Both the position numbers and the translations under genes were made by a program. This document shows positions 1-5,896 of a DNA stretch of 8,887 bases, piece by piece. Each line of letters opens with the position of its first letter. The stretch's first letter is position 1. This DNA comes from Proteobacteria bacterium UBA1844 (GTDB lineage Bacteria > Pseudomonadota > Gammaproteobacteria > Steroidobacterales > Woeseiaceae). The notes below the pieces were generated by a model. It saw only the letters and a program-made list of their open reading frames with translations. It made no database searches and had not been told where the DNA came from. The stretch lies in the NCBI GenBank assembly GCA_002338615.1, contig DDIS01000021.1:1-8887 (forward strand). Reading direction: 5' to 3'.

Positions 1-735
1 GCAGGCCTGGGCCTTTCCTGGAACTGTCCGGTGGTGCCCGTGCATCACATGGAAGGGCATTTGCTGGCCCCAATGCTTGAGGAGCGGCCGCCGGAGTTTC
101 CGCTGCTGGCGCTGCTCGTCTCGGGTGGGCACACAATGCTGATCCGCGTGGCCGGGCTCGGGCGTTACGAAGTGCTCGGCACCACGCTCGACGATGCCGT
201 GGGTGAAGCCTTCGACAAAACGGCCAAGCTGCTGGAACTTGGCTATCCAGGCGGACCCGCGCTTGCGGCCCTGGCCGAAGCGGGCGATGAGGGTGCGTTC
301 AGCCTGCCGCGCCCGATGCTGCACCGGCCCGGTTTTGACTTCAGTTTCTCGGGCCTGAAAACGGCGGTCATGCTGGCAGTGCGAGAGCAACAGGCAGCCG
401 GTGATTTCGACGCACGCAAGGCGGATCTCGCGGCGTCCTTTCAACGCGCGGCGATTGACACACTGGTCGGCCGCAGCCTGAAAGCGGCCAAAGCGCACAG
501 GCTTACGCGCATCGTGGTTGCGGGCGGCGTAGGTGCCAACCGATTGCTGCGCGAGGAAATGGCCGCCTCGTTCGACGGTGATGTCTATTACCCGCGGCCG
601 GCCTTTTGCACGGACAATGGCGCGATGATCGCCCTGGCGGGCGCGTTACGCCTCAAGGACGCGCAGGAAAGCAATGAGATCCGGGCCGAGGCACGCTGGG
701 CACTGGACACGCTGCGGCCACCGGGTCAGGCTTGA
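1..735 (+). CDS. tsaD: tRNA N6-threonylcarbamoyladenosine transferase TsaD (5' truncated)
   Basis: TsaD transfers the threonylcarbamoyl group from TC-AMP to A37 of ANN-decoding tRNAs, working in the cytoplasm with TsaB and TsaE. The frame is open from base 1 and the start lies outside the window, so about 244 residues of a usual 335-340 are present and roughly the first 95 are missing; the GTG at 31 is internal. Visible family marks are HHMEGH at 40-57, whose H-x3-H supplies two metal ligands, LLVSGGHT near 112-135, the DFSFSGLKT block near 337-363, AGGVGANR near 520-543, and [10 protein letters not shown] near 604-633, whose Asp (613-615) is the third metal ligand. These match E. coli TsaD almost residue for residue. 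It ends with TGA, 44 bases before the folB start, and is probably co-transcribed with folB. I see no frameshift or missing key residue in the visible part. Confidence 0.96.
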   Translation, partial: AGLGLSWNCPVVPVHHMEGHLLAPMLEERPPEFPLLALLVSGGHTMLIRVAGLGRYEVLGTTLDDAVGEAFDKTAKLLELGYPGGPALAALAEAGDEGAFSLPRPMLHRPGFDFSFSGLKTAVMLAVREQQAAGDFDARKADLAASFQRAAIDTLVGRSLKAAKAHRLTRIVVAGGVGANRLLREEMAASFDGDVYYPRPAFCTDNGAMIALAGALRLKDAQESNEIRAEARWALDTLRPPGQA

Positions 736-779
736 GACTCAGGAAACGCGAACACGGCAATCGGGAAACCAGCGGGCGT

Positions 780-1151
780 ATGGACATTATATTTTTGCAT
801 GATCTCAAGGTCGAGACCGTCATCGGCATCTGGGACTGGGAGCGCAAGATTCGCCAGAGCGTTGTCATAAACCTCGAAATGGCGGCGGATATTCGAAAAG
901 CGGCGTCCAGCGACAGTGTTGACGATACATTGAACTACAAACAGGTGGCCAAGCGCGTGCAGCAGTTCGTCACGGATTCCGAATTCCAGCTGGTCGAAAC
1001 GCTGGCGGAAAGAATTGCAGGGATTGTCAACGGAGAGTTTGCCGTGCCGTGGGTGCGTGTCACGGTGAGCAAGCCAGGCGCGATACGTGGCGCGCGTGAT
1101 GTGGGCGTATCAATCGAACGCGGGACACGGGTTGACCATGACCCCGCCTGA
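780..1151 (+). CDS. folB: dihydroneopterin aldolase FolB
   Basis: FolB converts 7,8-dihydroneopterin to 6-hydroxymethyl-7,8-dihydropterin and glycolaldehyde, a cytoplasmic step of folate synthesis that supplies the substrate of FolK encoded next. The 123-residue product has the normal family length and starts MDIIFLHDLKV like E. coli FolB. Visible key positions are Glu21 in the DWE motif, Glu73 in LVETLAE, which anchors the pterin, and Lys98 in SKPGA, the catalytic lysine. I chose ATG 780 because it aligns with family N-termini; the frame is open back to a TTG at 732, but that extension (RLRKREHGN...) has no family similarity. No strong Shine-Dalgarno is visible before 780, only a short GGG run. 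The gene lies 44 bases after tsaD and its last 14 bases overlap folK, so translation of the two is probably coupled. Confidence 0.95.
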   Translation: MDIIFLHDLKVETVIGIWDWERKIRQSVVINLEMAADIRKAASSDSVDDTLNYKQVAKRVQQFVTDSEFQLVETLAERIAGIVNGEFAVPWVRVTVSKPGAIRGARDVGVSIERGTRVDHDPA

Positions 1152-1653
1152 ACGAAAACCGGCAGTCGCCAAGGTCTATCTTGGGCTTGGCAGCAATATC
1201 AGCGCCGAGGAGAACCTCGCGCTTGGTATTCGGGAATTGCGCTGGCGATTCGGTTCGCTGAATTTGTCCCCGGTGTATCGTAACGCCGCGCTCGGCTTTG
1301 CAGGTGATGACTTCCTGAACATGGTAGTCGGTCTCGAGACCAGTGACCCACCGGAGGAGCTGCTCGCCCAAATCGAATTGATTCATGCACTTGCAGGACG
1401 CAACCGGGGCAGCGGCCGCTACACGTCGCGGCCACTCGATATCGACCTGCTGCTATACGGGGACCAGGTGCTCGACTTGCCGCGCTGTCATGTGCCGCGC
1501 AGCGATGTGCTCGAGTACAGTTTCGTGCTGCGGCCGCTCGCTGAAATCGCCCCGGCGCTGGTGCATCCGGAGACCGGCAAGACCATGCTCGAGCATTGGC
1601 AGGCGTTCGACGCGCAAAACCACGCGCTGCAGGTCGTGCACCTGGTCTTATAG
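1138..1653 (+). CDS. folK: 6-hydroxymethyl-7,8-dihydropterin pyrophosphokinase FolK (HPPK)
   Basis: FolK transfers pyrophosphate from ATP to 6-hydroxymethyl-7,8-dihydropterin, giving the diphosphate used by dihydropteroate synthase; it is cytoplasmic. The 171-residue product shows YLGLGSN (residues 14-20), the substrate-loop region with Arg88, and the HPPK signature SRPLDIDLLLYG with Arg98 and the two Mg-binding aspartates Asp101 and Asp103. Residues 1-11 form a short Pro/Lys-rich extension before the first strand. I chose ATG 1138: the frame is open to a GTG at 1087, but that lies deep inside folB and would add 17 unrelated residues. The 14-base overlap with folB and the consecutive pathway steps indicate one operon. 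No folP is present in the window. After the TAG there are 43 bases before the stop of a convergent gene. Confidence 0.95.
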   Translation: MTPPERKPAVAKVYLGLGSNISAEENLALGIRELRWRFGSLNLSPVYRNAALGFAGDDFLNMVVGLETSDPPEELLAQIELIHALAGRNRGSGRYTSRPLDIDLLLYGDQVLDLPRCHVPRSDVLEYSFVLRPLAEIAPALVHPETGKTMLEHWQAFDAQNHALQVVHLVL

Positions 1654-1666
1654 CCTGGCGAGCCCT

Positions 1667-1691
1667 GCCGGCACCCCTTGTTTTTGCCAGC
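1667..1691 (-). terminator. weak hairpin between convergent folK and pteridine reductase genes
   Basis: Read on the minus strand, GCTGGCA and TGCCGGC can form a 7-bp stem with one G-U pair around an 11-base loop, just past the stop of the pteridine reductase gene. In plus-strand RNA the same stem has a C-A mismatch. No U-tract follows the stem on the minus strand; plus-strand Ts fall inside the loop. It could slow transcription or shield 3' ends, but it is not a classical intrinsic terminator. Confidence 0.2.
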
Positions 1692-1696
1692 CCTGC

Positions 1697-2443
1697 TTAC
1701 CAACCTATGGAGCGACCGCCGTCGACGGCGATCACCTGGCCGGTTACATAGCCTGCATCGCGGATCAGGTACAGCACGCAGGTCGCGATATCCAGGGGAT
1801 CACCCGCACGCCCCAGCGGTATCTGTGCAAGGATCGTCTCCTTGACGGATTCCGTCATGTTCTGCTCGGGCCACAGGATTGCCCCGGGCGACACCGCGTT
1901 GACGCGTATGTCCGGCCCCAGGTCCTTGGCGAGCGCGCGGGTCAGCATGGCAAGGCCGGCTTTGGCGGCACCATAGACACTGTGGTGCCGGAGCGGCCGC
2001 TGCGCGTGGATGTCAACAATATTGACGATCGATCCGCGGGTACGCTGCAAGGCCTTCAGCGCCGCCTGGGCCAGAAACAACGGTGCTTTGAGATTACTGC
2101 CGACCAGCTGCTCCCAGTCGTCCTCGCCGATTTTGCCGAATGGTGTCGGGTAGAAGCTGGATGCGTTGTTGACGAGCGCATCCAGGCGACCGCTCCAATC
2201 GGTCACCCGGGCGACCAGGCCCGGCAGCGCTGCCGTGTCGAGCAAGTCGGCCTGCAGTGCGATGGCGGAGTCTGGCCGTCTCGCGTTCAATTCCCCGACC
2301 AGTTGCCGTGCCTCGCTGGCAGAGCCTCGATAATGTACTGCAATGTCGGCCCCCGCCTGGTGCAGTTCCGTTGCGATCACGGCGCCGATGCGCCGGGCGG
2401 CGCCCGTTACCAGTACGCACTTCCCGTCCAGATTGTTGGACAT
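1697..2443 (-). CDS. PTR1/FolM-like pteridine reductase (short-chain dehydrogenase)
   Basis: The 248-residue product is a classical short-chain dehydrogenase whose fingerprint points to pteridine reductase: NADPH-dependent reduction of pterins such as dihydrobiopterin, dihydromonapterin or dihydrofolate in the cytoplasm. Seen in sequence: the cofactor loop TGAARRIG at residues 13-20 (the TGxxxRxG form of pteridine reductases), NNASSFYPTP at 92-101, which strongly resembles Leishmania PTR1, and a D-Y-K triad Asp144/Tyr157/Lys161 with the 13- and 4-residue spacing of PTR1 Asp181/Tyr194/Lys198. Asp takes the place of the usual SDR serine. It ends GRSIGW. ATG 2443 has AGGGA six bases upstream. 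The gene converges on folK, whose pathway also uses pterins, and diverges from the methyltransferase gene. It might supply tetrahydromonapterin, as FolM does in E. coli, or act as a backup dihydrofolate reductase. The family is well supported; the exact substrate is inferred, so I give no symbol. Confidence 0.88.
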   Translation of the reverse strand: MSNNLDGKCVLVTGAARRIGAVIATELHQAGADIAVHYRGSASEARQLVGELNARRPDSAIALQADLLDTAALPGLVARVTDWSGRLDALVNNASSFYPTPFGKIGEDDWEQLVGSNLKAPLFLAQAALKALQRTRGSIVNIVDIHAQRPLRHHSVYGAAKAGLAMLTRALAKDLGPDIRVNAVSPGAILWPEQNMTESVKETILAQIPLGRAGDPLDIATCVLYLIRDAGYVTGQVIAVDGGRSIGW

Positions 2444-2464
2444 ATTCGGTCCCTGTCAATAAAG
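2444..2464. promoter_or_regulatory. very short divergent intergenic region
   Basis: Only 21 bases separate the pteridine reductase start (2443, -) from the first possible methyltransferase start (2465, +), or 48 if ATG 2492 is used. Any promoter must therefore overlap coding sequence. A weak plus-strand candidate is TTGGAC at 2436-2441 with AATAAA at 2458-2463, spacer 16; it would start RNA near 2470 and so favour translation from 2492. The match is poor. Confidence 0.25.
2450..2454 (-). promoter_or_regulatory. ribosome binding site of the pteridine reductase gene
   Basis: AGGGA on the minus strand, six bases before ATG 2443, is a good Shine-Dalgarno match and supports that start. Confidence 0.55.
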
Positions 2465-3673
2465 ATGTTATTCGATGACAATACGCGCGCCATGCAAGCA
2501 AGCAAAATAGCCGGACTGCCGAAACCTGACAACGAAAGTGTCCGCCACAGCCAACGCTGTGCCGAGTATATCCGTGCTCGCATTGCGGCTGCAGGTGGCT
2601 CGATCAGTTTCGCGGAGTTCATGCAGCTCGCGCTGTACGCGCCGCAATCCGGATACTACGTGGCTGGCGCTACCAAGTTCGGCCGCGCCGGCGACTTCGT
2701 AACCGCGCCCGAAATCTCGCCACTGTTCGGGAATGTGCTGGCTCGGCAATGCGCAGCCGTGCTTTCGGGCATGGCGGCGGGCTCAATCCTCGAACTCGGC
2801 GCCGGCAGTGGCCGCCTTGCGGTGGATGTCCTTTTAAAGCTCGCCGAGCTCGATGCCTTGCCAGCGAGGTACGAGATCCTGGAAGTGTCCGCGGATCTCA
2901 AAGAGCGTCAGTTGGCGACCATTCGCGAGGCGGCGCCGCAGTTTGCGGATCGGGTCCGCTGGCTTGACCGTTTGCCTCAGGCACATCGCGGTGTGGTGAT
3001 TGCCAACGAGGTGCTGGATGCGCTGCCTGTCGAGCGTTTCGTCGTTGGCGACCCGTTGCTGCAGCAGCGCGTCGTAAGTCGCGGTTTGGACTTCGATCTG
3101 ATCACGGCGCCTGCGCCAGCGATAGTGCGAGAGGCGTTCGACGAGCTCGACGAGGATCTGCGCAACAGCCTGCCCGATGGTTACGTGTCGGAGCTGTGCC
3201 TTGCCGCCAAGCCTTTCGTTGCGGAGATCCTCGCGTCCCTCGAAAGTGGGCTGGTGTTCCTGTTCGACTATGGTGTTGGGCAGCGAGAATATTACGCTCG
3301 CGACAGAAGTTCGGGCTGGTTGCGTTGTCATTTTCGACATCACGCCCACGACAACCCGCTGGTCCTGCCGGGCATTCAGGACATCACGAGCTGGGTTAAC
3401 TTCTCCGCAATTGCCGCGGCTGCCATCGATAGCGGCGCAAGCATCGCAGGTTATGTCAGCCAGGCGCATTTCCTGCTGGCCGGCGGACTCGGTGCTGAGC
3501 TGCAGGATATGGCCGCACTGCCACAGCAGCGGCAGCTGGAATTGTCGGCCGCAGTGAAAACGCTTACTCTGCCCGGCGAGATGGGCGAGCGGTTCAAGTG
3601 TATTGGCCTTGTAAAGGGCATGCACGACACACCCGCCGCTTTCCAACTGGCCGACAGGACGCACACGCTATGA
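2465..3673 (+). CDS. MidA/NDUFAF7-family SAM-dependent methyltransferase (COG1565)
   Basis: This class I S-adenosylmethionine methyltransferase belongs to the COG1565 family, whose mitochondrial members (MidA, NDUFAF7) methylate an arginine of a complex I subunit during assembly; the bacterial substrate is not established. The product is 402 residues from ATG 2465 or 393 from ATG 2492. Visible blocks, counted from 2465, are FMQLALYAP near 52-60, the family motif GDFVTAPEISPLFG at 76-89, the SAM-binding loop ELGAGSGRLA at 110-119, NEVLDALPVERF at 181-192, LFDYG at 266-270 and DITSWVNFS at 316-324. All expected blocks are intact. Neither start has a clear Shine-Dalgarno. The frame is open far upstream, to 1385, but that part is antisense to the pteridine reductase gene and shows no family similarity. 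The stop TGA overlaps the ATG of an 11-codon frame that leads into uppP 28 bases later, suggesting co-transcription with uppP. Confidence 0.9.
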   Translation: MLFDDNTRAMQASKIAGLPKPDNESVRHSQRCAEYIRARIAAAGGSISFAEFMQLALYAPQSGYYVAGATKFGRAGDFVTAPEISPLFGNVLARQCAAVLSGMAAGSILELGAGSGRLAVDVLLKLAELDALPARYEILEVSADLKERQLATIREAAPQFADRVRWLDRLPQAHRGVVIANEVLDALPVERFVVGDPLLQQRVVSRGLDFDLITAPAPAIVREAFDELDEDLRNSLPDGYVSELCLAAKPFVAEILASLESGLVFLFDYGVGQREYYARDRSSGWLRCHFRHHAHDNPLVLPGIQDITSWVNFSAIAAAAIDSGASIAGYVSQAHFLLAGGLGAELQDMAALPQQRQLELSAAVKTLTLPGEMGERFKCIGLVKGMHDTPAAFQLADRTHTL

Positions 3674-3705
3674 CGCAAGGGATTCTGCACCGGAGATCCG
3701 GGTGA
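3670..3705 (+). other. possible 11-codon coupling ORF between methyltransferase and uppP
   Basis: An ATG at 3670 overlaps the methyltransferase stop as ATGA, runs 11 codons (MTQGILHRRSG) and stops with TGA at 3703-3705, which overlaps the uppP GTG as GTGA. AGGA at 3656-3659 lies 10 bases before the ATG. The arrangement could hand ribosomes from the upstream gene to uppP. The peptide itself has no recognisable function, and so short a frame may occur by chance. Confidence 0.25.
3692..3695 (+). promoter_or_regulatory. ribosome binding site of uppP
   Basis: GGAG six bases before GTG 3702 supports the non-ATG start of uppP, which also aligns with family N-termini. Confidence 0.55.
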
Positions 3706-4499
3706 GCTGGCTGCACATCGTGGTCCTTGCCATCGTGCAGGGCATCACCGAGTTCCTGCCCGTCTCGAGTTCGGGTCACCTGGTTCTCGTGCCGACCCTG
3801 TTCGGGTGGGGCGACCAGGGGCTGGCATTTGACGTGGCCGTGCATTTCGGGACACTCGTCGCCGTGTGCCTGTATTTTCGTGACGACGTTGTTCGAATTG
3901 TCGGTGGTGGATTCGAGGTTTTGGGTGGCAACGTGCAAAGCAGCGAGTCGAGACTTGCGCTCGGCCTTGCTCTCGCTACCATTCCGGCGGCGGTCGCCGG
4001 GCTCACCTTGTCAGACTGGATAGAGGCGAACCTGCGCAGTCCGCTGGTGATTGCAGGCACCTTGTCCGCTTTTGGTCTGTTGATGGCCGTGGCTGACCGA
4101 TTCGGCGCGAGTGAACGCACGATCGAAGATGTCACCTTGCGCGATGCCTTTGTCGTCGGCTGCGTGCAGGCGCTGGCCCTGGTGCCGGGCACGTCGAGGT
4201 CCGGCATCACCATCACAGCAGCGCGTTTCCTGGGCATTGCCCGTCAGGATGCAGCACGCTATTCGTTTTTGCTGTCGGTCCCGGTAATCCTGCTCGCGTC
4301 CTTGTACAAGGGATTCCAGCTGGCAACAGGTGCCGGACCGGTTGCCTGGGGCGAACTCGCGTCGGCGGCATTGGTATCGGCGCTGGTCGCCTACCTGACG
4401 ATCGGCTTTTTCATGGGCGTGGTACGTCAGATTGGTTTGCTGCCGTTCGCCGTGTACCGGCTCATGCTTGCCGCAGCAATCGTTTACCTGCTCGTGTAA
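3702..4499 (+). CDS. uppP: undecaprenyl-diphosphatase UppP (BacA)
   Basis: UppP is an inner-membrane phosphatase that converts undecaprenyl diphosphate to undecaprenyl phosphate, recycling the lipid carrier for peptidoglycan and O-antigen; overproduction gives bacitracin resistance in E. coli. The 265-residue product is near the usual 265-275. Both family signatures are present: the E/QxxxE region Q13-x3-E17 followed by LPVSSSGH with His26, and VPGTSRSGIT at 161-170 with Arg166, matching the E. coli active-site residues. The rest is mostly hydrophobic, with clear membrane segments near residues 84-103, 114-131, 150-165, 187-205 and the C-terminus, which ends LMLAAAIVYLLV. The start is GTG with GGAG upstream. 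It follows the methyltransferase by 28 bases. Its TAA is 14 bases from the stop of convergent cca, with no clear terminator between; the TAAGGCCTTA palindrome at 4497-4506 is too short to act as one. Confidence 0.96.
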   Translation: MSWLHIVVLAIVQGITEFLPVSSSGHLVLVPTLFGWGDQGLAFDVAVHFGTLVAVCLYFRDDVVRIVGGGFEVLGGNVQSSESRLALGLALATIPAAVAGLTLSDWIEANLRSPLVIAGTLSAFGLLMAVADRFGASERTIEDVTLRDAFVVGCVQALALVPGTSRSGITITAARFLGIARQDAARYSFLLSVPVILLASLYKGFQLATGAGPVAWGELASAALVSALVAYLTIGFFMGVVRQIGLLPFAVYRLMLAAAIVYLLV

Positions 4500-4513
4500 G
4501 GCCTTATTCCGCG

Positions 4514-5740
4514 CTACGACCGGCTGCGACTGTGCAGGCTCTGCAAGGCAGCAAGTCGCTCGCGGCGCAACGCCTCGGCAATGGCCGGACCTTCATGGCT
4601 TGCAATAACTGCGGCGCTGTCGATGCTGTTGGCCGTGGCCAGCGCCTGGCGAAAGTAATCGGCCTGCGGATAGTTGCGTTGCTCGAACCCCGTGCGCCCC
4701 TTCGCGTCGGCCTCACAGGCCAGCAGAAAATTCTCAAATCGTTCCGGCCGACGAAAAGCATCGGTGCGCTCCAGCACCTTTAATACCGTGGTTGCCTTGA
4801 GCTCCAAAGCCCGGTGGCAATGTGTATGGAATTCCGCGACCAGCAGCCCAAGCTCACGTGCGTTCTTGGGAATCGGCAGCCGCTCGGCCAGTTGGCGAAT
4901 AAGCTCAACGCTACGGAGCTCGTGGCCGGGATGCGATGGCAGCTTTGATTTTGCGGTGGTGCCTTTGCCAAGGTCGTGCACCAGCGCGGCAAAACGAACA
5001 TCGATGCTCCTGGACAAACGTGCAGCCTGCTCGAGAACCATCATCGTGTGCAGTCCCGTATCAATCTCGGGGTGCCATTTTTCCGGTTGCGGGATACCGA
5101 ACAGGATGTCAATTTCCGGATACACAACGCCAAGTGCTGCACACGCGCGCAGGGTCTCGAAAAAGACCCTGGCGTTATCGCCTTCCAGGGCGGCCTGGGT
5201 TTCTTTCCAGACCCGATCGGGTACCAGTGCGTCGACTTCGCCGTCTGCGACCATTTGCTGCATCAGGGCCACCGTTTCGTCGGCAACCACAAAGCCAAGC
5301 TCGTGATAGCGCGCGGCGAACTTGGCCGTCCGAAGGACCCGGACCGGGTCTTCAACAAACGCACCCGACACATGCCGCAAAATACGCGCGTCGATGTCTG
5401 CACGACCATTGAACGGATCGATGATGTTGCCAGTAGCGTCTTTTGCCATCGCGTTGATCGTCAGATCGCGACGAGCAAGGTCGTCTTCAATACTCACATC
5501 CGGCGCCGCATGGAACGCAAACCCCTGGTAACCCGGGCGCGTCTTTCGCTCCGTACGTGCCAACGCATATTCTTCCTGCGTATCGGGGTGCAGGAATACG
5601 GGAAAGTCCTTGCCAACGGGGCGAAAGCCCCGCTGCAACATTTGCTCGGGGGTCGCGCCAACGACGCACCAGTCACGCTCGGTGACGGGGCGCCCCAGCA
5701 GTTCGTCACGAACCGCACCACCGACAAGATAGATCTGCAC
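4514..5740 (-). CDS. cca: CCA-adding tRNA nucleotidyltransferase with HD domain
   Basis: This enzyme builds and repairs the 3'-terminal CCA of tRNAs from CTP and ATP without a template. The 408-residue product is a class II nucleotidyltransferase close in length to E. coli Cca (412). Visible: GGAVRD at residues 7-12, the metal-binding acidic pair in ERDW (Glu21 and Asp23), the KDFPVFLHP and EEYALARTERK blocks, RRDLTINAMA at 90-99, the base-selecting helix EDPVRVLRTAKFAARY at 130-145, RVWKE at 176-180, KWHPEIDTGLHT at 221-232, and the HD phosphohydrolase motif His255-Asp256 in VHDLGKG. The HD domain is the one linked to phosphatase and 2',3'-cyclic phosphodiesterase activity in E. coli. Position 21 is Asp in E. 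coli, so this is a conservative change. GTG 5740 is the only reasonable start: a TGA lies in frame shortly upstream with no other start between. Convergent with uppP and divergent from the COG4324 gene. Confidence 0.97.
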   Translation of the reverse strand: MQIYLVGGAVRDELLGRPVTERDWCVVGATPEQMLQRGFRPVGKDFPVFLHPDTQEEYALARTERKTRPGYQGFAFHAAPDVSIEDDLARRDLTINAMAKDATGNIIDPFNGRADIDARILRHVSGAFVEDPVRVLRTAKFAARYHELGFVVADETVALMQQMVADGEVDALVPDRVWKETQAALEGDNARVFFETLRACAALGVVYPEIDILFGIPQPEKWHPEIDTGLHTMMVLEQAARLSRSIDVRFAALVHDLGKGTTAKSKLPSHPGHELRSVELIRQLAERLPIPKNARELGLLVAEFHTHCHRALELKATTVLKVLERTDAFRRPERFENFLLACEADAKGRTGFEQRNYPQADYFRQALATANSIDSAAVIASHEGPAIAEALRRERLAALQSLHSRSRS

Positions 5741-5744
5741 TTTA

Positions 5745-5751
5745 CTCGCCT
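5745..5751 (-). promoter_or_regulatory. ribosome binding site of cca
   Basis: AGGCGAG on the minus strand, four bases from GTG 5740, is a partial Shine-Dalgarno match that supports the GTG start. Confidence 0.4.
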
Positions 5752-5786
5752 GTAATCACTGGCCGGTACCCAATGACCGGTGTTCG

Positions 5787-5792
5787 ACTATA
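5787..5792 (-). promoter_or_regulatory. candidate -10 box of the cca promoter
   Basis: On the minus strand TATAGT matches the sigma70 -10 consensus at five of six positions and would start RNA about 40 bases before GTG 5740. No good -35 is seen at 16-18 bases (AATTCA at 17). The box lies in the centre of an imperfect inverted repeat (5777-5802) that could be an operator. Confidence 0.3.
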
Positions 5793-5833
5793 CAACACTC
5801 GGCCGGCGCTGAATTTGACCCGCGGCGCACGTG

Positions 5834-5862
5834 TTTCACCAAATAGCCAAACCGTCTATTCT
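5834..5862 (+). promoter_or_regulatory. candidate promoter of the COG4324 lipoprotein gene
   Basis: TTTCAC at 5834-5839 and TATTCT at 5857-5862 are 17 bases apart and would give a leader of roughly 28 bases to ATG 5897. Match quality is modest (3/6 and 4/6). A TTGACC at 5815-5820 is a better -35 but lacks a well-placed -10; CAAATA at 5840-5845 is 19 bases away. Confidence 0.25.
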
Positions 5863-5882
5863 GTTGCGCGTCGCCAGATTGC

Positions 5883-5888
5883 AGGAAG
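5883..5888 (+). promoter_or_regulatory. ribosome binding site deciding the start of the COG4324 lipoprotein
   Basis: AGGAAG, eight bases before ATG 5897, supports this start over the upstream in-frame GTG at 5831, which would place 22 polar residues ahead of the signal peptide. Confidence 0.6.
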
Positions 5889-5896
5889 CCAGCGAA

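Noticed and set aside
732..779. TTG-started N-terminal extension of FolB overlapping the tsaD stop.
   Set aside because: The added residues do not resemble the family, while ATG 780 matches the normal FolB N-terminus.
1385..2464. Plus-strand frame open for over 1 kb upstream of the methyltransferase, which could be read as a 762-residue fusion protein.
   Set aside because: It crosses the end of folK in another frame and runs antisense to the pteridine reductase gene. Its translation is Arg/Cys/Gln-rich with no domain, and all family similarity begins after 2492.
2834..3664. Minus-strand open frame of 276 codons opposite the methyltransferase.
   Set aside because: Antisense shadow of a gene with intact motifs; no recognisable domain or ribosome binding site.
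4497..4506. TAAGGCCTTA palindrome between uppP and cca as a terminator.
   Set aside because: Ten bases with no loop and no U-tract cannot form a terminator hairpin; it largely reflects the uppP stop codon.
4976..5755. Plus-strand open frame of 259 codons opposite cca.
   Set aside because: It is the antisense shadow of a fully conserved gene; the translation shows no family features, and GC-rich codons keep stops rare on the opposite strand.
5831..5896. GTG-started extension of the COG4324 lipoprotein.
   Set aside because: It would bury the lipoprotein signal peptide, and ATG 5897 has a good Shine-Dalgarno.
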